Positions 17,836 to 27,119 of a DNA stretch of 64,000 nucleotides are shown in pieces. Both the position numbers and the translations under genes were made by a program. The notes below the pieces were generated by a model. The model ran no database searches and was not told the DNA's origin. It worked only from the letters and a program-made list of their open reading frames with translations. The stretch's first letter is position 1; each line of letters opens with the position of its first letter. Origin of the DNA: Magnetofaba australis IT-1 (GTDB taxonomy: Bacteria > Pseudomonadota > Magnetococcia > Magnetococcales > Magnetococcaceae); the NCBI RefSeq assembly GCF_002109495.1, contig NZ_LVJN01000019.1, forward strand, positions 558,001-622,000, in the 5' to 3' direction.

Positions 17836-19167
17836 ATGAGTCGCAAGGTGGGGATCATCTCCCTGGGGTGTCCCAAGAATACCGTGGACACCGAGAATAT
17901 GCTGGGGCGTCTGGTGGGCGAAGGGTATGCGCTCACCGGCGATCCCGAAGAGGCCGATGTGCTGGTGATCAACACCTGCGGCTTCATCGCCGACGCCGAG
18001 GCCGAATCGCGCAGCAATATCGCCGCCATGGCCGAGGTGCGTTGCGCCCACCCGGATAAAAAGCTCATCGTCACCGGCTGTCTGTCGCAGCGCTACGGCG
18101 ATGGTCTGAAGGCGGACTATCCCGACGTGGATCTGGTGGTGGGCTCGGGGCAGTATGACAAGATCATCCCGCTGCTGGCGCACCCGGCCGAGGCGGGCGA
18201 TGCCGATCTGTTCGCCGCGCCGGGGCAGATGAGCGACCACAATGCGCCGCGTCTGCTCACCACCGCCGAACACACCGCCTATCTAAAGATCGCCGAAGGG
18301 TGCAACAACACCTGCGCCTTCTGCATCATTCCGCAGTTGCGCGGGCGCTTCCGTTCGCGCGCGTTGGATGATCTGGAGGCCGAGGCGCGGCAGTTGGCGG
18401 AAAACGGCGTCAAAGAGCTGGTGTTGGTGAGTCAGGACACCACCTGGTATGGGCGGGATCTGACCCCCCGCGCCGACCTGGCCGAGCTGCTGGAGCGGTT
18501 GGCGGCGATTCCGCAGAAGCCGTGGATTCGCATGCTCTATCTCTACCCGACGCTGATCAACGACCGGCTGCTGCAGACGGTGGCGCGGCATGACAACATC
18601 CTGCCCTACTTCGATATCCCGCTACAGCACGCCCACGACGCGGTGCTGAAGCGCATGGGCCGCGCCGAGCGCTCCGACGGCATCCGCGCCATGTTGGACA
18701 ATATCCGCGCCACGGTCCCCGATGCGGTGATTCGCACCACCTTCATCGTCGGCTTCCCCGGCGAGAGCGAGGCGGAGTTCGAGTTCCTGGCCGACTTTAT
18801 CGAGGAGGCGCAGTTCGACTGGATGGGCTGCTTCGTCTACTCCGACGAACCCGAGGCTCCGGCCTATCAACTGCCCGGCAAGGTGGATCGCGAGATCGCT
18901 TTGCAGCGTCAGGGCGCGTTGATGGAGCGGCAGATGGCCATCACCGCCGAGCGCCTGCAAAGCTGGGTGGGGCGGACCATTCCGGTGCTGGTGGAGGGGG
19001 AGGATGAAGAGGATCCCGATCTGCTCATCGGACGCGGGCCGGGCATGGCGCCGGAGGTGGATGGGACGGTGTTGATCACCGGCGACGATCCGCTGGAGGA
19101 GGGGCAGTTGATCCGGGTCCACATCGACGAAGCCGATGCGTATGACCTGGTTGGCCATCCCGTTTGA
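17836..19167 (+). CDS. rimO: Ribosomal protein uS12 (Asp-88) methylthiotransferase RimO
   Basis: Radical SAM enzyme with two Fe-S clusters that methylthiolates an Asp of ribosomal protein S12. The N-terminal MTTase domain has cysteines C12, C48 and C82 (GCPKN, NTCGF, GCLSQRY). The radical-SAM core has C156, C160 and C163 (CNNTCAFC), and a C-terminal TRAM domain follows. The GRFRSR and short TRAM pattern favour RimO over MiaB. An alternative TTG at 17821 overlaps the yajQ stop; ATG 17836 gives the usual N-terminus. Neither has a clear ribosome-binding site, so coupling to yajQ is likely. Confidence 0.93.
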   Translation: MSRKVGIISLGCPKNTVDTENMLGRLVGEGYALTGDPEEADVLVINTCGFIADAEAESRSNIAAMAEVRCAHPDKKLIVTGCLSQRYGDGLKADYPDVDLVVGSGQYDKIIPLLAHPAEAGDADLFAAPGQMSDHNAPRLLTTAEHTAYLKIAEGCNNTCAFCIIPQLRGRFRSRALDDLEAEARQLAENGVKELVLVSQDTTWYGRDLTPRADLAELLERLAAIPQKPWIRMLYLYPTLINDRLLQTVARHDNILPYFDIPLQHAHDAVLKRMGRAERSDGIRAMLDNIRATVPDAVIRTTFIVGFPGESEAEFEFLADFIEEAQFDWMGCFVYSDEPEAPAYQLPGKVDREIALQRQGALMERQMAITAERLQSWVGRTIPVLVEGEDEEDPDLLIGRGPGMAPEVDGTVLITGDDPLEEGQLIRVHIDEADAYDLVGHPV

Positions 19168-19231
19168 TATGGGGCAAATCCGCCAATACAGCACAAACGA
19201 AAATTCGAAAATCGGGACATTTATGGCCCGA

Positions 19232-19362
19232 TTTTCGGGGGGCTGGGGTCCGCGACCCCAGCGGGTCACGGGCGGCGCCCGTGCGGGTCGAGGGCAGAGC
19301 CCTCGTGGGTCCAGGGCAAAGCCCTGGTCGGGTCTGGGCTGAAAGCCCAGTCTCTTTCATCT
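19232..19362 (+). repeat. Palindromic GC repeat array, copy R7
   Basis: Palindromes in order: CTGGGGTCCGCGACCCCAG, CACGGGCGGCGCCCGTG, CGAGGGCAGAGCCCTCG, CCAGGGCAAAGCCCTGG and CTGGGCTGAAAGCCCAG, ending in the terminal motif TCTCTTTCATC. Stem arms vary between modules but stay complementary. Gap between rimO and rarA. It is the last member I see in the window. Confidence 0.85.
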
Positions 19363-19387
19363 TCCAAAAAACTCTCAGAGACCCGCC

Positions 19388-20722
19388 ATGACTGCTGAAG
19401 CCCCCCTGGCCGATCGCATGCGTCCCCGCTCCCTGGAGGAGGTGGTGGGTCAGGAGGCGGTGACCGGCCCAGGCCAACTGCTGGCGCTGGCGCTGGCGGA
19501 GGGGCGCATTCCGTCGATGATCCTGTGGGGTCCGCCCGGTTGCGGTAAAACCACCATCGCGCGGGTGCTGGCCCACAGCGCCGACTACCGTTTTGAACAG
19601 CTCTCTGCGGTGTTGGCGGGGGTGAAGGATGTGCGCGCGGTGGTGGAGCGTGCGCAGAACTCCCGCGCCGAGGGCGAGCCCACCATTCTCTTTGTGGATG
19701 AGATCCACCGCTTCAATAAGGCGCAGCAGGATGCGTTTCTGCCATTTGTGGAGAATGGCGACATCACCCTCATCGGCGCCACCACTGAGAATCCCTCCTT
19801 CGAACTCAATGGCGCGTTGCTTTCACGCTGTCGGGTAACGGTGTTGCAGGAGCTGGAGCCCGATAAGCTCATTGTGCTGCTGGAGCGGGCGCTCACCGAC
19901 GCCGAACGCGGATTAGGATTGAGCCGCACGCAGATCGCCGATGACGCTCTGGAGCTGATGGCCGAGCAGGCGGCGGGGGATGCGCGCTATGCGCTGAACA
20001 TGCTGGAGACCTTTGTTGATCTGCATGCCCAGCCCTTGGCCAAAGGCGAGACCCTGAGCCGGGAGCAGTTGCAGAACAGCCTGCAGCGACGCGCCGCCCT
20101 GTATGACAAAAAAGGCGATGGGCACTATAATCTGATCTCGGCGCTGCACAAATCCCTGCGCGGCTCCGACGCCGACGCCTCGCTCTACTGGCTGGCGCGC
20201 ATGCTGGGCGGCGGCGAGGATGGTCTGTATGTGGCGCGGCGCATGGTGCGTTTCGCCAGCGAGGATATCGGCAACGCCGACCCCCAGGCGCTGGCCATTG
20301 CGATTCAGGCGCGCGACGCCTACCACTTTCTCGGCCCGCCCGAGGGGGATCTGGCGCTGGCGCAGTGCGCGGTGTACTTGGCCACCGCGCCCAAAAGCAA
20401 CAGCGTCTATGTGGCCTACAAGAAGGCGCAAAAACTGGCGCAACAGAGCGGCCATCTGGCCCCGCCCAAGCACATTCTCAACGCGCCCACGCGCATGATG
20501 AAGGAGCTGGGCTACGGCAAGGGGTATAAATACGCCCACGATTACGCCGACGCCTTCGCCGCCCAGGAGTGTTTCCCTGACGCGCTGGCGGGGACGGTGT
20601 TGTATGAACCGGTGGAGCGCGGGTTTGAACGCGAGATCGCCAAACGGTTGCAGTGGTGGCGCAAGCGCAAGCTCGAGGCGATGGCGCAGGCGCCGGAGCC
20701 GGAGCAGGGAGACGAGTCGTGA
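19388..20722 (+). CDS. rarA: Replication-associated recombination ATPase RarA (MgsA)
   Basis: AAA+ clamp-loader-like ATPase that acts at stalled replication forks. Walker A GPPGCGKT (48-55), Walker [11 protein letters not shown] (103-112), sensor 1 GATTENPSF, arginine finger region LSRC, and the C-terminal tetramerisation domain ending in [10 protein letters not shown] are present; 444 residues is normal. Its stop overlaps the fluC start (GTGA), so the two are translationally coupled. Confidence 0.95.
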   Translation: MTAEAPLADRMRPRSLEEVVGQEAVTGPGQLLALALAEGRIPSMILWGPPGCGKTTIARVLAHSADYRFEQLSAVLAGVKDVRAVVERAQNSRAEGEPTILFVDEIHRFNKAQQDAFLPFVENGDITLIGATTENPSFELNGALLSRCRVTVLQELEPDKLIVLLERALTDAERGLGLSRTQIADDALELMAEQAAGDARYALNMLETFVDLHAQPLAKGETLSREQLQNSLQRRAALYDKKGDGHYNLISALHKSLRGSDADASLYWLARMLGGGEDGLYVARRMVRFASEDIGNADPQALAIAIQARDAYHFLGPPEGDLALAQCAVYLATAPKSNSVYVAYKKAQKLAQQSGHLAPPKHILNAPTRMMKELGYGKGYKYAHDYADAFAAQECFPDALAGTVLYEPVERGFEREIAKRLQWWRKRKLEAMAQAPEPEQGDES

Positions 20723-21093
20723 GTCAACTGGTGTGGGTCGCCGTGGGCGGCGCGGTGGGCGCGGTGGCGCGGTATGGCGTCTCCAATGGCGTGTATGGCT
20801 GGCTCGGGCGCGGCTTCCCCTGGGGCACCCTGGCGGTCAACTTCTTTGGCTCATTCCTTATGGGGCTGCTGTTTGTGCTGATGGTGGAGCGCACGGCGCT
20901 GCCGCTGGAGCTGCGCTCCACCATTCTGGTGGGCGGGCTGGGGGCGTTCACCACCTTCTCCACCTTCTCCATCGAGACTCTGCAACTGATCGAAAAAGGC
21001 GCCTGGAGTCTGGCTGCGCTCAATATGTTCGCCAGCGTGAGCGTCTGCATCGCCGCCGTCTGGGCCGGGGTGTGGATGGCGCGCATGATCTGA
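20719..21093 (+). CDS. crcB: Fluoride channel Fluc/CrcB
   Basis: Small dual-topology fluoride-specific ion channel that exports F-. It has 124 residues and four helices, with the pore motifs WGTLAVNFFGSF (N41) and GGLGAFTTFSTFS, the latter carrying the Phe-box and Thr/Ser track. GTG 20719 overlaps the rarA stop and has AGGGAGA upstream; the longer frame from 20653 lies inside rarA. No fluoride riboswitch is visible, in keeping with its coupling to rarA. Confidence 0.93.
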   Translation: MSQLVWVAVGGAVGAVARYGVSNGVYGWLGRGFPWGTLAVNFFGSFLMGLLFVLMVERTALPLELRSTILVGGLGAFTTFSTFSIETLQLIEKGAWSLAALNMFASVSVCIAAVWAGVWMARMI

Positions 21094-21203
21094 GCTGCGC
21101 ATCAGCTATTGCGAAACAGTCAGGCGCGCAGGTAACTTGAGTCAGTTCACCTGATTGGGCGATCTGAGGTTTCCATACATTTAACACATTTAGGGCACTT
21201 TCC

Positions 21204-22262
21204 ATGGGCGTTGTGATTGTCACCGGTTCGACCGGACTGCTGGGATCCCACATTGCGCGACTGTTCGCCGACAAAGGCGTGGACGTGGTGGGCGTGGATA
21301 ACGATCTGCGCAAGGATATCCACGCCGCCTCCCAATGGAGTGGCGAGCAGACCCGCCGCGATCTGCTGGAGCACGCCGTTGACTATCGCCATGTGGACGC
21401 CGATTTCCGTGACGCGGCCGCCATGGATCGCCTGTTTGCGGAGTTTGGCCGCAATGTGCAGGCGGTGATCCACTGCGGCGGCGCGCACAACCGCGCTTTT
21501 TGCCAGGCCAACCCCGCTGAGGCCTACGCCATCAACGTGATGGGAACCAACGTTCTGTTGGAGACCCTGCGCAAGCACAGCAAACAGGGCGCTTTTCTCT
21601 ACCTGAGCAGCATGCAGGTGTATGGCGAGCACGCCAATGGGCTGCCGTTGATGGATCTGGGGCGGCGCTGGGAGCTGCTGGATGGCCACCCCTACGCCGA
21701 CGATGGGGTGGATGAGAGCATGTCCATCGACGCCACCCCCCATTCGATGCTGGGCGCGTCCCAAGCGGCGGCGGACCTGATGGTGCAGGAGTATGGCCAC
21801 TCCTTTGGCATGAACACCGCATCCATTCGTGTGGGCTCCATCGTGGGGCCGTGCCAGGGCGAGCATCCGCGCGATGATCTGGGTTTGAACCGTCTGGCGG
21901 AGTGCGCAGGCAGTGGTGAGCCGTTCGTGATTCATGGTTACCAGGGCAAGCAGGTGCGCGACCCGCTGCACGTCGCGGATCTGGCCAATGCGCTGTGGTT
22001 CAAGTTCCAGGCGCCCAAACCGGCGTCGGTGTACAACCTGGGCGGCGGACGCAGCATGGCCTGCTCGGCGCGCGATGCGGTGGAGCGCATGCAGCGGCTG
22101 TCGGGCAAAGAGATCGAATTGAACGTCGAAGAGGGCGCCCCGGCGGGGGGGCAGGCGTGGTGGGTCACCAACACCGCCAAATTCCGCCAGGAGTTCCCCA
22201 TGTGGCGCCCGCGCTACGATCTGGACGCGCTGTTCCAGTCGCTGCTGGATGCCAAACAGTAA
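21204..22262 (+). CDS. CDP-paratose 2-epimerase-like NAD-binding protein with altered active site
   Basis: Extended SDR fold of 352 residues. GSTGLLGS (8-15) is the NAD-binding glycine motif and VDNDLRKD the adenine-ribose end. DESMSID, ASQAAADLMVQEYG, YxGKQVRDPLH and the C-terminal WWVTNTAKFRQEFP pattern match the CDP-paratose/tyvelose 2-epimerase group and its uncharacterised relatives. The catalytic YxxxK pair of SDR enzymes is missing: the aligned positions are L183 and Q187 (LGASQ). It may be a non-catalytic NAD-binding protein or use a different mechanism. No sugar-nucleotide or glycosyltransferase genes lie nearby. Confidence 0.8.
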   Translation: MGVVIVTGSTGLLGSHIARLFADKGVDVVGVDNDLRKDIHAASQWSGEQTRRDLLEHAVDYRHVDADFRDAAAMDRLFAEFGRNVQAVIHCGGAHNRAFCQANPAEAYAINVMGTNVLLETLRKHSKQGAFLYLSSMQVYGEHANGLPLMDLGRRWELLDGHPYADDGVDESMSIDATPHSMLGASQAAADLMVQEYGHSFGMNTASIRVGSIVGPCQGEHPRDDLGLNRLAECAGSGEPFVIHGYQGKQVRDPLHVADLANALWFKFQAPKPASVYNLGGGRSMACSARDAVERMQRLSGKEIELNVEEGAPAGGQAWWVTNTAKFRQEFPMWRPRYDLDALFQSLLDAKQ

Positions 22263-22399
22263 CGAATACGGGCGATGCACAGCCGTTGTGAAAAAACGGT
22301 TGTGTTAATCAAGGTTCACATTGAGGACATCATCCGGTCATTCCCTTTCGGCATCTTCCCGACCCATAAATAACGGGTAGAGAATGAAAGGAGAGCGAA

Positions 22400-22837
22400 A
22401 TGTCCCTTCAATTTAACGACTCCTGCAACAAACAACTGACCGCCGTGGGCGCGCCGATTCACGCCCTGGCTCCTGAAGCGATGGCTCGCGGCCACCGCGA
22501 CGCCCTGCGCGATCTGCGCGAGCGCGCCTGGAGCTTGATCCTGCGCGATACGCGCTTTTCCGCCGATCAAGCGGCGCTGCTGGATGCGGAAAATCTGCAC
22601 TTTGGCCGCGATGGCTTCGCCACCGTGATGCTGCTGGAGGCGGGTGAAGTCGGCGCCCCGCGCAGCTACCTGCCGTCACAATGTCTGGCCCCGGACGCCG
22701 CTTCGGCGGTGGAGCGTTGGATGTGCGCCGCGCGCATCTTCACCGGCGCGCTGTTCCGGGAGATCGACGAGCATGGCCGTCTGGGGCAACGCCTGGGCGC
22801 TATGGGCGCGCTGTCGCAAGCGGGCACCGCCGCCTGA
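22400..22837 (+). CDS. Soluble protein of unknown function
   Basis: 145 residues, Ala/Arg/Leu-rich and mostly helical, no signal peptide. GGAGAGCGAA directly precedes the ATG, and a clear terminator follows, so this is a well-bounded single-gene unit. I recognise no domain. Confidence 0.75.
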   Translation: MSLQFNDSCNKQLTAVGAPIHALAPEAMARGHRDALRDLRERAWSLILRDTRFSADQAALLDAENLHFGRDGFATVMLLEAGEVGAPRSYLPSQCLAPDAASAVERWMCAARIFTGALFREIDEHGRLGQRLGAMGALSQAGTAA

Positions 22838-22880
22838 GTTTTGCCCCGGCGCGCTGACAGCCAGTCACCGGACAGAAATC

Positions 22881-22916
22881 AAAGCCGCCCGACTTGCGCC
22901 GGGCGGCTTTTTTTGT
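22881..22916 (+). terminator. Rho-independent terminator
   Basis: A stem AAGCCGCCCG...CGGGCGGCTT is followed by T7. It ends the 22400 gene and lies just before the 3' end of the convergent caspase-like gene. Confidence 0.9.
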
Positions 22917-22938
22917 CGACGGTCTGATCTGGATTGCG

Positions 22939-24780
22939 TTATCGGGCCAGTCCGCGGGAGTCCCCTTTCTCCTGGCGGAATTTTTCAATCAACACGCCAG
23001 CGCCCCGCGCCGAGCGGGCGGTGGTGTAGGTGTGATACTCGCCGTCCTTCTCATACATGAGACGGCACGCCTTTCTGCCGCCGTGCCAGCGTTCAAATTT
23101 GGTGCAGAACACATTGCCCGCCACCCACCATTTGCCGGTATCGCCAATTTTTTTGCTGCCAAATCCCATGCTGATGGCGCTCATGCCACGCTTGGTCGGA
23201 GCGCCGTATACTGCGCCGCCCTGCGCAAAGAAGATAGAGAGTTGTTTTCCCTTCATGATGTTGTCGCCGCTCATGGTGTTGCCGGAGAGAACAGCGCGCA
23301 GTTCCGCTTCCTGGAGCGGACGTCCTTTTTCGGGATCTTCCGGCTCAGGAGCAGAGGGGCTGGGCGCCGCTGGCGCGGACGGCGGGGCGCGAGTGGGCTC
23401 TGGAATGCTGGCCATCTTCTGTTTCAACTCTTGATAGCGCTGTTCATCTTGGCGCAATTGCTCATCGCGGAGCTTCTGGCGAGCCAGTTCGGCCTCGCGG
23501 GCGCGGCGGGAGGACTCCTCCTGCTCGGCGCGCAGGCGCTCCTGCTCTTGGCGCAAACGCTCCTGTTCCTTCTGCGCCTGGGCGATTTTGCGATCAATGG
23601 CGTCCTGGCGCTCCTGTTTGTCCCGCTCCATCAGGGCGATGAGATCATTCAAACGCGCTTCCAGCTCATCGGCGGCGGCGCTCTCGGGGTTGATTTGACG
23701 CAGTTTGTCCAGGTGGATGCGCGCTCTGTCGGGTTGATTGCGCCGCAGCGCCGTATCGCACTGCTCGGCGATGCGCTGTTCAATGTGCGCAATCCCCTTG
23801 CGCGCCTCGGTATTGGCGAAATCCAGCGTTAGCGCCTGTTGATAGCAGTCATAAGCGTTTTGTGGCGGTTGGTCTTTGGCGGTGGGCGGCATGGTCAAGG
23901 CGTTGCGCGAGAGCATCAGATCGCACGCAGGCAGTAGCGCGGCGGCCAACTCCGGTCCGCTCTTCTCCCGTGTCTTGGGCACAAACCAGAAGTCCGACAT
24001 CAGCGAGGAGTGGTCCCAGGGGATCTGTCGATTGTGGGTGGTTTGCGCCACGTCGCGGCGCACGGCGGTCATGAGTTGGCGCACCTCCAGACCGGGCTCG
24101 TCGATGTGTCGAAGCAGCGCCTGGGTGAAGGGGCTGTTGCGGGATTCGCCATCGGCGGCGACATTGCCCGGCTGGGTGGCGTAGGCGATGAGAGTGCCCA
24201 GACCCGCCTGCTCGCGCGCCAGACCGCCGGAACCGGCGGCGTCGCGGCTGAGTCCCATGCTGCGCGCCAGATTGCGCGCCAGGGGGTTGTTGCGGCAGGC
24301 GTCCAGAAACACCAGATTGGTGCGCTGTTCGCGCTCCAATTGGGTCATGATCAGGCGCATGGGGATCGCCTCAAACGGCAGATCCTCCACGTCTTGGAGC
24401 GCCGCATCCACGGGGACCAGATAGTTGCGTCCCTGCACCTGCAGTCCGTGTCCGGCGTAGTAGAAAAGGCCCACGCCCGCGCCGCGCAGTTTGCGCGCAA
24501 AGTCGCGAATGGCGCGCTCCATGTGGCGCCGATCCAGGTCCAGCCCATCCACCACATCGAAGCCCAGCGCGCGCAGTTTGCTGGCCACAGCGCGGGCGTC
24601 ATGCTCGGGATTGCGTAGCGCGCCCGCATGTTGATAGGCGCTATTGCCGATCACCAGCGCCACGCGGCGGGCGGGATCGGTGGCTTTGTCCAGCTTCAGG
24701 CCGCGATCTGCGGCGGCTTGGGCGCTGTTTGACGTGAGCGCCAGGAGGAGCAAAGCAGTGGTCAGGAGGCGAGTGAACAT
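22939..24780 (-). CDS. Exported caspase-like peptidase (orthocaspase) with coiled coil and C-terminal domain
   Basis: A 613-residue periplasmic or surface protein. A signal peptide (1-22) is followed by a caspase p20-like domain (about 37-260) with the catalytic His in YYAGHG (H111) and Cys in LDACRNN (C162). A helical linker comes next, then a strongly charged Glu/Gln/Arg coiled coil (about 375-455), a Pro/Ala-rich linker, and a C-terminal domain with LSGNTMSG and GKWWVAGNVFCTKF that resembles the DUF995-type domain of alphaproteobacterial exported proteins. ATG 24780 gives a proper signal peptide; the GTG at 24822 does not. Known orthocaspases cut after Arg or Lys. Partner and role are not evident from neighbours. 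Confidence 0.85.
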   Translation of the reverse strand: MFTRLLTTALLLLALTSNSAQAAADRGLKLDKATDPARRVALVIGNSAYQHAGALRNPEHDARAVASKLRALGFDVVDGLDLDRRHMERAIRDFARKLRGAGVGLFYYAGHGLQVQGRNYLVPVDAALQDVEDLPFEAIPMRLIMTQLEREQRTNLVFLDACRNNPLARNLARSMGLSRDAAGSGGLAREQAGLGTLIAYATQPGNVAADGESRNSPFTQALLRHIDEPGLEVRQLMTAVRRDVAQTTHNRQIPWDHSSLMSDFWFVPKTREKSGPELAAALLPACDLMLSRNALTMPPTAKDQPPQNAYDCYQQALTLDFANTEARKGIAHIEQRIAEQCDTALRRNQPDRARIHLDKLRQINPESAAADELEARLNDLIALMERDKQERQDAIDRKIAQAQKEQERLRQEQERLRAEQEESSRRAREAELARQKLRDEQLRQDEQRYQELKQKMASIPEPTRAPPSAPAAPSPSAPEPEDPEKGRPLQEAELRAVLSGNTMSGDNIMKGKQLSIFFAQGGAVYGAPTKRGMSAISMGFGSKKIGDTGKWWVAGNVFCTKFERWHGGRKACRLMYEKDGEYHTYTTARSARGAGVLIEKFRQEKGDSRGLAR

Positions 24781-24904
24781 GGACGCACTCTTGGGCAGGC
24801 GGTGAGCAGGCGGTAAGTTCACAGCTAAGTGGGGAAATCATATCTGTTTTGCGCCGCGGACGGAATCCCTGCCTGTCGATCGCCGGGTAGCGGTTGAAAA
24901 TCGG

Positions 24905-24936
24905 CACAAAAAAGAGGGGCCCGAAGGCCCCTCTTG
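24905..24936 (-). terminator. Rho-independent terminator of glnK-amtB
   Basis: A perfect stem AAGAGGGGCC / GGCCCCTCTT with a 4-base loop; read on the minus strand it is followed by T6. It lies 34 bases after the amtB stop. Confidence 0.92.
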
Positions 24937-24969
24937 GGTACAGCATTGCCGATGTGGCGTAAGCGAGGA

Positions 24970-26295
24970 TTACAGGTTGTAACCGCGCTCGTCGTGGTCG
25001 GCCAGGTCCAGACCCATGGTCTCGCCCTCTTCGTCCACGCGCAGGCCCATGATCACGTCGAGGATCTTGAGCAGCAGCAGGGAGACGAAGCCGGAGTAGA
25101 CGATGGTGAAGCCCACGCTCTTGGCCTGAGCGATCACCTGACCGCCGATGGAGCCGCCAACCATGTCGGCCACAGCCACGGAGCCGCCCAGGGTGTCCGC
25201 AGCGAACACACCGGTGAGCAGAGCGCCGACGATGCCGCCGATGCCGTGCACGCCGAAGGCGTCCAGGGAGTCGTCATAGCCGCCGATGCGCTTGATGGTG
25301 GTGGCGCCGATGAAGCAGAAGAAGCCGGCGGCGACACCGATCACCAGGGCGCCCATGGGGCCGCAGGTGCCGGAGGCGGGGGTGATGGCGACCAGACCGG
25401 CCACAGCGCCGGTGACCACGCCCAGCACGGAGGCTTTGCCGTGACGCGCCCATTCCACCAGCATCCAGGTGGCGGCGGCGGCGGCGGTGGCCAGCTGGGT
25501 CACCAGCAGGGCCATACCGGCGGTGCCGTCGGCGGCCAACTCGGAACCAGCGTTGAAGCCGAACCAACCCACCCACAGCAGAGCGGCGCCAACCACGGTC
25601 AGGGGCAGGTTATGCGGGGGCATGGCGGTGTTGGGGTAGCCTTTGCGCTTGCCCAGCACGATAGCGGCCATCAGCGCGGCGATACCGGCGTTGATGTGCA
25701 CCACGGTGCCGCCGGCGAAGTCCAGCACGCCGTCAGCGCCCATCCAACCACCGCCCCACACCATGTGGCAGATCGGCAGGTAGACCAGGGTGCCCCACAG
25801 GATCATGAACAGCAGCATGGCGGAGAACTTCATGCGCTCGGCGAAGCCGCCCACGATCAGGGCCGGGGTGATGATGAAGAAGGTCATCTGGAAGGTGACG
25901 AACACCGACTCGGGAATGGTGCCGGACAGGGAGTCTACAGTCACGCCCGAGAGGAACAGTTTGGAGAAGTCGCCCATCAACCAGTTGAGGCTCCAGCCGT
26001 CGCCGCCGCCGAAGGCGACGGAGTAGCCGTAGATGGCCCACAGAACCGACATCACCGCGGTGATGGCGAAGCACTGCATCAGCACCGACAGCACGTTCTT
26101 GGCGCGCACCAGGCCGCCGTAGAACAGAGCCAGGCCGGGGATGGTCATCATCAGCACCAGCGCGGTGGCGACGATCATCCAGGCGGTGTCGCCGGTGTTC
26201 AGGGTGGGGGCTTCTTCGGCCCAGGCGGCCAGGGGGGTCAGGGCCAGCGCGCCGGCGCCGGCCGCAAGCCATTTACGAGGGAAGTTCTGCATCAT
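24970..26295 (-). CDS. amtB: Ammonium transporter AmtB
   Basis: Inner-membrane ammonium channel. 441 residues with an N-terminal signal peptide (to AAWAEEA), then 11 helices. Conserved features: FYGGLVRAKN, GGTVVHINAG (first pore His) and DAFGVHGIGG (second pore His). AAGGAG lies 5 bases before the first of two adjacent ATGs (26295, 26292); the long frame to 26472 overlaps glnK antisense-free sequence but has no site. It is 34 bases downstream of glnK, the usual gating partner. Confidence 0.96.
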   Translation of the reverse strand: MMQNFPRKWLAAGAGALALTPLAAWAEEAPTLNTGDTAWMIVATALVLMMTIPGLALFYGGLVRAKNVLSVLMQCFAITAVMSVLWAIYGYSVAFGGGDGWSLNWLMGDFSKLFLSGVTVDSLSGTIPESVFVTFQMTFFIITPALIVGGFAERMKFSAMLLFMILWGTLVYLPICHMVWGGGWMGADGVLDFAGGTVVHINAGIAALMAAIVLGKRKGYPNTAMPPHNLPLTVVGAALLWVGWFGFNAGSELAADGTAGMALLVTQLATAAAAATWMLVEWARHGKASVLGVVTGAVAGLVAITPASGTCGPMGALVIGVAAGFFCFIGATTIKRIGGYDDSLDAFGVHGIGGIVGALLTGVFAADTLGGSVAVADMVGGSIGGQVIAQAKSVGFTIVYSGFVSLLLLKILDVIMGLRVDEEGETMGLDLADHDERGYNL

Positions 26296-26329
26296 TTCAG
26301 CTCCTTGGGAATCGTCTGGGTCGGGAGAA

Positions 26330-26872
<543 letters not shown>

Positions 26873-26884
26873 TTATGCAGCGTA

Positions 26885-26901
26885 TGCATATATTTTGTGC
26901 A
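26885..26901 (-). promoter_or_regulatory. NtrC-like enhancer site upstream of glnK
   Basis: The 17-bp TGCATATATTTTGTGCA keeps the outer TGCA...TGCA and length of the NtrC consensus. It lies about 90-107 bases upstream of the expected glnK start, a usual position for NtrC. A second half-site TGCAC is at 26938-26942. The rest of 26902-27119, up to the giant gene, is AT-rich and then GC-rich with nothing else I can name; the giant gene's promoter must be here. Confidence 0.55.
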
Positions 26902-27119
26902 ATACAGGTGATGAATAATTCATCTTTCCTCGCAAAATGCACATATATTAATCATTCTTGCGGTTTGGTTGCTGAGAGTTGCGCCATTGTGCGCCACTTG
27001 GGCGGGAAAATTGGTCGATCGCGCGCCATCCATTGGAGTCCGCCGGGCGGGTCAGTAGTATGGGAGGAATTTTTTCCATTCTACGCCCGGGCGTAAGCGG
27101 GCGGCGGTGAGGCGAAGCG

